NCBI RefSeq assembly: GCF_015207395.1
Contig: NZ_JADEWX010000040.1
Location: forward strand, 1 to 39,014
DNA length: 39,014 bases
Origin: Nodosilinea sp. LEGE 07088
GTDB taxonomy: Bacteria; Cyanobacteriota; Cyanobacteriia; Phormidesmidales; Phormidesmidaceae
Direction: 5' to 3'
The notes below the pieces were generated by a model, which was given only the letters and a program-made list of their open reading frames with translations, had not been told where the DNA came from and searched no databases. Both the position numbers and the translations under genes were made by a program. Each line of letters begins with the position of its first letter. Positions within the stretch are counted from its first letter, which is position 1. This document shows positions 7,658-14,801 of this stretch, in pieces.

Positions 7658-8425
7658 GTGGTTAGCCCAGCAAACCCAGGGCAGCGCCTGTATCGGGGCT
7701 TTGCGCTGCCGTTTCTTGGGTTCCGTCTCTGGCTCTGGGGTTGCTTTTCCCTTTTCGCGCTTCTGGGCCAATCGGTCAAACATACTTGCGGCATCAGGCA
7801 CGGCTTTCAATCTCCTTGGCTAGCGATTCATACTCTCCGCAAGCAAGCTCCGTCGATTTATCAGCTCAAAATCACCCTCAGGGGTGCCCGGCCACCGATT
7901 TGGCGACGGGTGCAGGTGCGTAGCGATGTCACGCTGGGCCATTTGCACTGGGTCATTCAGCACGGTATGGGCTGGACCAACTCCCATCTCCATTCGTTTA
8001 CGATTCGCGGTGTCGATTACGGGGAACCGATGCCTGATTTGGGCTTTGATGAGCTGGAGCTGCGTGACGAGCAGTCGATTAAATTGAGCAAAGTCATTTC
8101 AGGAAAGGGGTTTAAGTTCTCATACCTCTATGACTTTGGCGATGCTTGGGAGCATGAGATTTTGCTTGAGAAGGTGCTGGCCACTGAACCTGGCGCCAGC
8201 TATCCTGTTTGTATTAAGGCAAAGCGGGCCTGCCCCCCCGAAGACTGTGGCGGCGTTTGGGGCTATCGAGATTTTCTAGACGCGATCCAATCCGCCGACC
8301 ATCCAGAACATGAAGAAATGCTCGAATGGGCGGGCGGGTTCTTTGCCCCAGAGGATGTTGACCTCAATGAGGTGAACCATTTGTTAAAGACGCTCTCCCA
8401 TGACACGACCCGTTTTGAGGGTTAA
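7658..8425 (+). CDS. Plasmid pRiA4b ORF-3 family protein
   Basis: The family domain runs from about IYQLKITLRGARPPIWRRVQ (residue 68) to the end: LHWVIQHGMGWTNSHLHSF, YLYDFGDAWEHEI, CPPEDCGGVWGY and the C-terminal VNHLLKTL are all hallmarks. The function of the family is not established; it is common on plasmids and in accessory regions. The true start is unclear. The ATG at 7658 gives about 65 extra residues rich in Leu, Phe and Gly that do not resemble the family, and no ATG, GTG or TTG lies close to the domain. A rare start near 7826 or loss of the original 5' end are alternatives. It is divergent from the aminopeptidase. Confidence 0.75.
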   Translation: MVSPANPGQRLYRGFALPFLGFRLWLWGCFSLFALLGQSVKHTCGIRHGFQSPWLAIHTLRKQAPSIYQLKITLRGARPPIWRRVQVRSDVTLGHLHWVIQHGMGWTNSHLHSFTIRGVDYGEPMPDLGFDELELRDEQSIKLSKVISGKGFKFSYLYDFGDAWEHEILLEKVLATEPGASYPVCIKAKRACPPEDCGGVWGYRDFLDAIQSADHPEHEEMLEWAGGFFAPEDVDLNEVNHLLKTLSHDTTRFEG

Positions 8426-8432
8426 GAACGCT

Positions 8433-8448
8433 ACCCTAAAAGGGTTTT
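8433..8448 (+). terminator. Small hairpin with T-run after the pRiA4b-like gene
   Basis: ACCCT (8433-8437) pairs with AGGGT (8441-8445) around a three-base loop, followed by TTT. It lies 8 bp after the stop codon of the preceding gene. The stem is short, so termination would be weak. Confidence 0.35.
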
Positions 8449-8590
8449 AGCCTATTTGATAGAATGTCAAAACCAGCGGATTAAGGGTTGGTGGTGGTTG
8501 AGCTAGTACGAGAAACGGCTCTCCTCATAATTGTGGGGAATTGTGGAGAGTGGGTGTTGTTGCAGTTGTGCACTTTAGGAGACTTTAGTT

Positions 8591-11083
8591 TTGGCTAAGC
8601 GTAAAGGAAGCCAGCAAAACTCTCAAATCACAGCAGCTCGCCAAGCTCTAGACCAGCAGCTGCAACGCTTAATGGCTCAAAACCTATACCCCCAGGCTCT
8701 GCGCAAGCTACAGCAGGCCAAGAAGCGAGATCCTGAACAGGTTTTTGGTATTACCGAGGCCGATATTTGGCTCCAGCAAGGCCAGTACGAGTATGGGCGT
8801 GGACAGTATGCCAAGGCAGAGAATTCCTTTAGCCAGGCCCTGGGCCTGGAGCTAGAGGAAGATGCCTACTACTGGTTGGCCAAGAGCTATCTAGCTCAAC
8901 AGAAAGCGGCTGAAGCCTTGGAGCTATTTCAGTCGGCCTTTGACGCTAAGACGCTGCCTAAGAACTTGGGCGGCAGCTACCTAAAGCTGCTGGTGATCAA
9001 CCACCAGGTCGAGCAGGTGGAGGCTCTGGTAAAAACCCAGGCCAAGCGATTTTATGCTCCCCATCTCCACTGGGCTAGAGGGGCGTTGGCTCTGCAAGCT
9101 GGCGACCCGAAAGCGGGCCTAGCTCACTTCAAAAAGATGGGCCGACCGGCTAGCCCTGGCGACTATGTACTGGCCTGGGAAGCCTACGCCTACCGGATGT
9201 TGGAGGACTGGCCCGCTGCCGGACGCCTGCTGGGTATGCCCTCGCCCGTTTTTGGTAGCCTAGCCTTTCCAGGTATGGGGCCTAAACACCCTGTCATTCA
9301 ACCACTGCGCATGGCCCTGGCCACCCACAGTGGTCGTCGCATCGGTGACGTGTGTAATCTCGATCAGCCGAACTTGCCTCACCGCAGCGCGGCCTGGGTC
9401 TTAGAGCTGCTGCACCTCCTGCGAGAAGACAACTTTCACGACGCGGCCCATGTCGTTCTCGATTTCCCTAAAGAGGTGACGGGCGACTACCCAGAGTTGA
9501 AACCCCTCTACCGCCCCCTGATGCTCTTGGCGGGGCAGCAGGCCCTGCAGCAGCAGGAACTCGGCTGTACGGCCTCCTTTTGGGGCGGGGTTGTCAACCA
9601 GCCCGAATTTGACCCAAAATTGGCGGTGCAGCTTTACCTGGTGTTGACGGCTACCCGAGATTCGCGCGCCGCTCAGCAATTGGTCAACCAGCTGCTGAGC
9701 TGGTTGCAAAAAGCCGCGAAGCGTGACCCCCAAGCCTGGCCAAAGGAGCGTTTGAAGGCCACCCAGGCCAAGCTGTACTGCTGGCTGGCCGATCAGCAGA
9801 TGCATTTAGGCCGCTACCGCGATGCGGAACGGAGCGTGCGCCGGGCCGAGCAGTTGGCCCCTGACCATCCCGAGGTGATTGGCCGCAAGGGAATGGAGTT
9901 ATTTGCCGATGAGAAACACCAGGAGGCCATTCCGCTGCTCACCCAGGCCCTGGAGGCGGGCTGCCGATTTGAGGAAGTATATATGGCGTTGGTCGAATGC
10001 CTGGAGGCGGACAAGGAGACGCTGAAATCGGTGCGGCGCCAGTTTGGTAAGCACTTTGGCGATATTGGCGTAGATACTGAGGTGGATATCCCTACCTGGG
10101 TAGAGGCGCTCAGCTTTCAGTACTACGGGGTGATGGCAGAGTTTGTGAACAACCGCAGAACGCCCCCGCCCCCGGCACCGCTCAAAGCCCTGCAAATTTT
10201 TCTAGACTCGGCTAAGGATGAACCCAGCAGTAGTCAAAAAATTAGCCTCGATCTGGAAGCCGCGGTGCCGCAGTGGGATGACTTGCTGCGATCGCATTCT
10301 CCCAGCGAGCAAGTCGAAATCTTGAAGGCGATCTATCTGGTGATTCAGCAGCATGCCCGACGTAACCAAAAGGGCATAACAGCCCAGCAAAATCGCTATG
10401 TCGAGCAGATTTATGAGCTCATTCCCACGGTGCCAGAGGCCAACCTGGCTTACCTAATGCTGCTGCCCTTAAAGAACCTCTCTAGCAAACGCTTAGAGGT
10501 TGCGGTTACTGCTGCGCTGCGACGATCGCCCCAGCCGGGAAATTTGCTGGCCCAGGCTCAGCTGCAGCTCAGTCAGTTTGGCCACAACCGGGTACTCGCT
10601 CCTTTTATCGAAGAGCAGCTCCGCCAGGAGCCCCAAAATCCGCTGCTGCTGCTGGCCCAGGCTACCCTCTATCCGCGCAGCTCCCAAGAGTACCAAACCT
10701 TCTATGACCAGGGCTTTGAGCTTGCTCGCCGCCTGCAAGACGCAACAACCCTGCAAGCCTGTCGCGAAGAAGAGTGGTTTAAATCTCAGGAGATGACCCG
10801 CCGGGTGGTGGGTAGCCAACTCGATCCCCACGGGAATCTCGGCCAGATCGATATGATCGATCTGATCAGGCGCATGGCCCGAGAAGCCTTTGGGGAAGAT
10901 GTGCCGCCCGAACTGATCGCTAATATGCTGCCAGAACTGGAAGCCAAGCTGAACCGGGAGTTCGATCCGTTTGACGATGATTTTGATGATGACGAGGACG
11001 ACAGCCTTCCACCCTTCTTTCTGCCCCTGCCAGGGCGAGGAAAATCCTCCTCCAAGAAGCGCAAACCCTGGTACAAGCTCTAG
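8591..11083 (+). CDS. Large TPR-repeat protein, first gene of the Hsp70 operon
   Basis: An 830-aa protein that starts with TTG at 8591; AGGAG at 8577-8581 supports this start and no earlier ATG exists. The N terminus is basic (AKRKGSQQ). Tetratricopeptide-like helical pairs cover about residues 15-210 (DIWLQQGQYEYGRGQYAKAE, YYWLAKSYLAQQKAAEALEL) and 395-470 (LYCWLADQQMHLGRYRDAER). A further helical region fills the rest. Near the C terminus is an acidic run (DPFDDDFDDDEDD) and then a basic tail (GKSSSKKRKPWYKL). There is no signal peptide or membrane span. It probably binds clients or targets the chaperones encoded downstream (J-like, GrpE, Hsp70). That role is inferred from gene order, since I do not recognise a named family. 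Confidence 0.85.
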   Translation: MAKRKGSQQNSQITAARQALDQQLQRLMAQNLYPQALRKLQQAKKRDPEQVFGITEADIWLQQGQYEYGRGQYAKAENSFSQALGLELEEDAYYWLAKSYLAQQKAAEALELFQSAFDAKTLPKNLGGSYLKLLVINHQVEQVEALVKTQAKRFYAPHLHWARGALALQAGDPKAGLAHFKKMGRPASPGDYVLAWEAYAYRMLEDWPAAGRLLGMPSPVFGSLAFPGMGPKHPVIQPLRMALATHSGRRIGDVCNLDQPNLPHRSAAWVLELLHLLREDNFHDAAHVVLDFPKEVTGDYPELKPLYRPLMLLAGQQALQQQELGCTASFWGGVVNQPEFDPKLAVQLYLVLTATRDSRAAQQLVNQLLSWLQKAAKRDPQAWPKERLKATQAKLYCWLADQQMHLGRYRDAERSVRRAEQLAPDHPEVIGRKGMELFADEKHQEAIPLLTQALEAGCRFEEVYMALVECLEADKETLKSVRRQFGKHFGDIGVDTEVDIPTWVEALSFQYYGVMAEFVNNRRTPPPPAPLKALQIFLDSAKDEPSSSQKISLDLEAAVPQWDDLLRSHSPSEQVEILKAIYLVIQQHARRNQKGITAQQNRYVEQIYELIPTVPEANLAYLMLLPLKNLSSKRLEVAVTAALRRSPQPGNLLAQAQLQLSQFGHNRVLAPFIEEQLRQEPQNPLLLLAQATLYPRSSQEYQTFYDQGFELARRLQDATTLQACREEEWFKSQEMTRRVVGSQLDPHGNLGQIDMIDLIRRMAREAFGEDVPPELIANMLPELEAKLNREFDPFDDDFDDDEDDSLPPFFLPLPGRGKSSSKKRKPWYKL

Positions 11084-11155
11084 CATCGCATAGCTTTAGT
11101 CGGTCAACCATTCTCGACACCTGCTCCCTGACACCTGTTACCTAATCCCTCACCG

Positions 11156-11449
11156 ATGCAAGACTACTACGATCGCCTGGGCCTTTCTCCTGGGGCTACC
11201 CCCGCCGAGATCAAAGCCGCCTACCACGCCAAGCTCAAAGAATTCCCAGCTCATAGCCATCCTGAAGACTTTAAGGCGATTCGCGCCGCCTACGAGGCCC
11301 TGCGCAAAGGCCCTCAGCGGGAGGATGATTTTTTTGCCGAAGTGCCTGTTCAGGCCGAACTTGATCCGGCTCTGATAGAGCAACTGCGGCAACGAGCCAG
11401 CGTCGCCGTAGATGTTACCTTTGATGATCTAATTCGGCTGACGTTCTAG
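11156..11449 (+). CDS. J-domain-like protein without the HPD motif
   Basis: A 97-aa protein. Residues 1-52 match a J domain: DYYDRLGLSPGATPAEIKAAYHAKL (helices I and II) and FKAIRAAYEALRKG (helix III). Between helices II and III, where J proteins carry His-Pro-Asp, the sequence reads EFPAHSHPEDF, so the HPD triplet is replaced by H-P-E-D in a shifted setting. HPD is needed to stimulate Hsp70 ATPase in classical J proteins, so this one may dock without stimulating or use another contact. The remaining 45 residues are acidic and unrecognised, and there is no zinc finger or client-binding domain. It sits 72 bp after the TPR gene and 34 bp before grpE-like. Confidence 0.82.
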   Translation: MQDYYDRLGLSPGATPAEIKAAYHAKLKEFPAHSHPEDFKAIRAAYEALRKGPQREDDFFAEVPVQAELDPALIEQLRQRASVAVDVTFDDLIRLTF

Positions 11450-11483
11450 GCTGGCTAGCCCTCTATCACCTTGCCCCAAACCC

Positions 11484-11999
11484 ATGACCCGATCGCCCAG
11501 AGACCTTGCCAATCAAAAAATTCAGCTGCGCAAGCAGCAGGAAACCCTGCTGCGCGATCTGTTGACGGTGGTCGATGCCCTCGATCGAGCTGCCGACCAT
11601 TGGCATCAGGCTGAAGGAACTCCCCGGCCTGTTCAGTCGCCCTTGGCTATGACTTGGTGGCAGCGCTGGCGGCAATGGCTGAGTCTGTGCCCGCTGATTG
11701 CCCCCAGCCCCCAGCCCGATCAGTCCGCAACCCGCGCCGAAGTCGTCACTAGTGCCCGCCAGGGCATTGATATGATTCGCGAATCTATGCTGACGGTGCT
11801 CAGCCAGCATCAGATTGTGCCCCTGCCCTCCCAAGGACACCCCTTTGACCCGACCCAAATGCACGCCCTAGGGCAGCAGGTAGACGCCCATTGTGCCCCC
11901 AACATGGTAGTGCAGGAGGTGGTACGCGGCTATCGCTGGCAAGACCGAGTGCTGCGGGAAGCCCAGGTGATTGTGGCCGTGCCTCCGGGAGAAGAGTAG
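11484..11999 (+). CDS. GrpE-family nucleotide exchange factor (paralogue)
   Basis: A 171-aa protein. The N-terminal part forms a coiled-coil-like helix (LANQKIQLRKQQETLLRDLLTVVDALDRA). The C-terminal beta domain carries the GrpE signature: GHPFDPTQMHALGQ, VVQEVVRGYRW and DRVLREAQVIVA. Between them about 45 residues (60-105) include a Trp-rich segment (TWWQRWRQWLSLCP) that is unusual for GrpE and could be a loop or a peripheral membrane contact. GrpE dimers release ADP from Hsp70. The gene lies directly upstream of the short Hsp70, so that Hsp70 is the likely partner. It is shorter and more divergent than the housekeeping GrpE, which is expected elsewhere in the genome. Confidence 0.85.
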   Translation: MTRSPRDLANQKIQLRKQQETLLRDLLTVVDALDRAADHWHQAEGTPRPVQSPLAMTWWQRWRQWLSLCPLIAPSPQPDQSATRAEVVTSARQGIDMIRESMLTVLSQHQIVPLPSQGHPFDPTQMHALGQQVDAHCAPNMVVQEVVRGYRWQDRVLREAQVIVAVPPGEE

Positions 12000-12078
12000 T
12001 GGGTCTCGCACATGAATCTGGGCTGATGCAAGAGGAAGCATGGGGCCCATGGGGCAGGTAAGATGGGCTGAATAAATG

Positions 12079-12090
12079 AAGGAATTCCTT
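12079..12090. promoter_or_regulatory. Perfect 12-bp palindrome upstream of the Hsp70 gene
   Basis: AAGGAATTCCTT is a perfect inverted repeat 38 bp before the Hsp70 start, in the 129-bp gap after the grpE-like gene. This is the longest gap inside the operon. It could be an operator or part of an internal promoter region. No known regulator site was recognised. Confidence 0.25.
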
Positions 12091-12128
12091 AAGCTATGTA
12101 CTGTGTTCAACGAGAAGGGTAAGCACCC

Positions 12129-13715
12129 ATGGGACAAGTCGTCGGCATCGATTTAGGCACCACGAATTCAATCATTGCTGCCCTGGAGGATGGACAACCC
12201 TGGGTGATCCCCGACGAAGATGGGAGCATGTTGCTGCCCTCCTACGTGGGCATGAGCGACGGTGGGCAACTGCTGATCGGGCAGTCGGCTTGGCGGCAGT
12301 ACGCGGCAGCGCCCGATCGCACCGTCAAGTCGATTAAGCGGCAGATGGGCACTGATTACACCGTCACCCTGGGCGATCGCACCTATCGACCCCAGGAAAT
12401 TTCCGCCATTATTCTGCGATCGCTCAAGCAGCGGGCCGAGGCCATGCTCGAAGACGAGGTGACCCAGGCGGTCATTACGGTGCCCGCCTACTTTACCGAT
12501 GCCCAACGGCAGGCCACTAAAGAAGCTGGCGAGATCGCTGGCTTTGAGGTGTTGCAAATTCTCAATGAACCGACGGCGGCGGCCCTGGTTTTTGACCTCG
12601 ACAGCGAAGACAGCGAGACCGTGCTGGTCTACGACCTGGGCGGTGGCACCTTCGATGTCTCCATCGTCGAAGTTACCGGCGATGTCACCGAGGTGCTGGC
12701 CAGCCACGGCAATAACCGCCTCGGCGGCGATGACTTTGACCGGCTGTTGCAGCACTTTTTAGCTGACCGCTTTCTACAGCTTCACGATACTGAGGTGCCC
12801 AACGATGCGGTCACCCAAGCGCGGCTGCTGCAAGCCGCTGAGCAGGCCAAAATTGCCCTCAGCGAGCACGCTTTCACCACGGTGCGTGAACCCTTCCTGG
12901 TGAGCCAAGGCGAAACCGCCCTACACCTGGAAACCGATGTCGCTCGGGAAGACTTTGAAAACCTGATTAAACCCCTCCTGACAGGAACTCTAGAGGCCAT
13001 CGACCGAGCCTTGAGCGATGTCGATATGACCGCAGATGACATTGACCGGGCGATCTTAGTCGGCGGCTCCACGCGCATTCCCCTGGTGCAACACCTGGTC
13101 GAAGGCCACTTGCCCGACACCCCCGTCAGCAGCTTTGAGCCCGACCTCTGTGTGGGCCTGGGGGCTGCCCTGCAAGCCGGGGTGCTGTCTGGGGCGGCGG
13201 TAGACAACATTTTGGTGGATGTCAGCCCCCATTCCCTCGGCATTGCAGCGATGATGGACACCCCTCTGGGGCCAGTGCCCGGCCTGTTTAGCACCATCAT
13301 TCCGCGCAATAGCGTCATTCCCACCTCCCAGTCTCAGGTCTATGGCACCGCCGCCGATGGTCAACAGATCGTCGAGATTGAGGTGTTTCAAGGAGAAAAC
13401 CCCATTGCCAAGGAGAATGTGCCCCTCGGGGCCTTTCGGATCGAGGGCATTCCCCCCAAACCCGCCGGGGCTGTACAGGTGGAAGTGCATTTTGACTTTG
13501 ACATCAATGGCATTTTGACCGTTACCGCTACCGAAAAAGGCAAGGGTCAACAGCAGTCTCTGGTGGTCAACGACACCCAAACCGGGCGACTCTCTAGCCA
13601 TGAACTGCACCAGTCTAGAGATGCGATCGCCTCACTCTTTGGCGCTCTACCCCTGTTTGAAGCCGAAGACGATGAGTGGGTCGATGTTGATGTGTCTCTG
13701 GATGAACAGGAGTAA
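12129..13715 (+). CDS. Short Hsp70 (DnaK-like) chaperone lacking the helical lid
   Basis: A 528-aa Hsp70. The ATPase domain (about 1-365) has intact motifs: IDLGTTNS (phosphate 1), [22 protein letters not shown]-type [21 protein letters not shown] (phosphate 2) and LVGGSTRIP (adenosine). The beta-sandwich substrate domain (about 375-482) includes [17 protein letters not shown] and [11 protein letters not shown]. DnaK proteins then carry about 130 residues of helical lid; here only one helix ([16 protein letters not shown]) and an acidic tail ([18 protein letters not shown]) remain. GAGAAGGG precedes the ATG. A lidless Hsp70 would be expected to hold clients only briefly. Together with the upstream TPR, J-like and GrpE genes it forms a complete separate set, in some ways recalling HscC. 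Confidence 0.92.
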   Translation: MGQVVGIDLGTTNSIIAALEDGQPWVIPDEDGSMLLPSYVGMSDGGQLLIGQSAWRQYAAAPDRTVKSIKRQMGTDYTVTLGDRTYRPQEISAIILRSLKQRAEAMLEDEVTQAVITVPAYFTDAQRQATKEAGEIAGFEVLQILNEPTAAALVFDLDSEDSETVLVYDLGGGTFDVSIVEVTGDVTEVLASHGNNRLGGDDFDRLLQHFLADRFLQLHDTEVPNDAVTQARLLQAAEQAKIALSEHAFTTVREPFLVSQGETALHLETDVAREDFENLIKPLLTGTLEAIDRALSDVDMTADDIDRAILVGGSTRIPLVQHLVEGHLPDTPVSSFEPDLCVGLGAALQAGVLSGAAVDNILVDVSPHSLGIAAMMDTPLGPVPGLFSTIIPRNSVIPTSQSQVYGTAADGQQIVEIEVFQGENPIAKENVPLGAFRIEGIPPKPAGAVQVEVHFDFDINGILTVTATEKGKGQQQSLVVNDTQTGRLSSHELHQSRDAIASLFGALPLFEAEDDEWVDVDVSLDEQE

Positions 13716-13773
13716 TACTCAGAACTTATCTGTGCAGTTAAGAGTAAGCACGCCAACCGAGGCATATCAAGTT

Positions 13774-14243
13774 ATGGTCACCCACCCGTCACCCAGGCAA
13801 ACGCTCAAGCCGCCACCGCTAGAAAGTGGCGATGCTCTTTCAGAGCCACTGTGTGAACGCCTATCTCGCATCGAATTTGAGCGGCGCTACGCCGCTGACC
13901 CCCAGGTGAAAAAAGCAGAACTGATCGAAGGAGTGGTTTACGTGGCGTCTCCCCTGCGGTTTAACCAAAGAACGCCTACCGCCGCAACAGCATTCCGGAA
14001 TACATCATCTGGAATGTCTACGACAACCAGATCGAATGGTTGCACCTGGTCGAAGGCGTTTACACCCCCCTGCCCGTTGAGGCCGACGGCATGGTGCGGA
14101 GTCGGGTCTTTCCGGGGTTGTGGTTAGCCGTTGGCGACCTGCTAAACCAAAATATGGCCCAGGTCTTAGCCGTGCTTCACGATGGCCTACAATCCACCGA
14201 TTACAGACATGGGGTACAGTCTTTAACCCAGCCCTCTGGCTAA
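13774..14243 (+). pseudogene. Uma2 family endonuclease pseudogene (core deleted, frame shifted)
   Basis: The N-terminal part, from the ATG at 13774, is a normal Uma2 start: [20 protein letters not shown], then [15 protein letters not shown]. The C-terminal part continues in another frame from about 13971 to the TAA/TGG boundary at 14243: [28 protein letters not shown] and [15 protein letters not shown]. About 70 residues that should join the two, holding most of the PD-(D/E)XK nuclease residues, are absent, and the join is out of frame. Uma2 (DUF820) proteins are abundant in cyanobacteria and mostly uncharacterised. The gene follows the Hsp70 gene by 58 bp and marks the start of a decayed stretch. 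Confidence 0.8.
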
Positions 14244-14279
14244 GGGTAGTTAGTGACTGTAGAGCCAATGATGAGCTGT

Positions 14280-14507
14280 TTAAGTCGCCCAGGTGCGCCG
14301 GTTGGTGTGGGTGCTGTAGCCGCGTAGGCCCAGGCGATCGCATGCCTGACGCAACGCCGCATCACACGCCTGCCGCGTAATAGGCGCATTCCCACCGCGA
14401 CCGGGGAACAGATAACCACTGCTGGGTAAACCAGCCTCCCCCAGAACAGCTTTGAGTTTGGAATGTAGAGGCACCGACCGGGTGCGCTTTATGATGAACC
14501 ATCCCAT
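14280..14507 (-). pseudogene. Tyrosine recombinase (phage-type integrase) fragment
   Basis: About 75 codons of the catalytic domain survive: KRTRSVPLHSKLKAVLGEAG, YLFPGRGG, ITRQACDAALRQACDRLGL and THTNRRTWAT. The last segment corresponds to the THSFRRT region that carries the His-x-x-Arg of the active site. The fragment stops right there, before the second His and the nucleophilic Tyr, and the N-terminal DNA-binding domain and first catalytic Arg region are missing. It therefore cannot be active. AAGGAG precedes an in-frame ATG at 14507, probably by chance. It is a relic of an integrated element beside the Uma2 pseudogene. Confidence 0.7.
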
Positions 14508-14801
14508 CACTCCTTCGACCTTATTTTTGGCATCCTAATCCCAACCGGTAAATTGGCAAAGCCTAATCCACGCAGTGGGATATACGTAGATACACTAGTC
14601 ACGAAGTTGTCACGCTTACCCATTATTCTGTGTAACACCCCGTTGTTTTACTGACTCATGAGGGAGCTAAACTTATGGCCGGGTTCTACCAAAGCAGACA
14701 AGTCTCGGAAATATAGAAAACTGCAGCGTTGAATAGAAATTATTTTAGTTGCTAAATTTAGATACCTTAATAATTTTAAATAGCTGAAGAGGGTGACTTA
14801 A
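14508..14801. other. AT-rich intergenic region ahead of the GGDEF-EAL gene
   Basis: About 290 bp without a gene between the integrase fragment and the diguanylate cyclase/phosphodiesterase. The last 100 bp are markedly AT-rich (TTAATAATTTTAAATAG near 14767-14783) and probably contain the promoter. GAAGAGGGTGAC upstream of the ATG at 14802 may serve as the ribosome-binding region. No attachment-site repeat was recognised. Confidence 0.4.
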
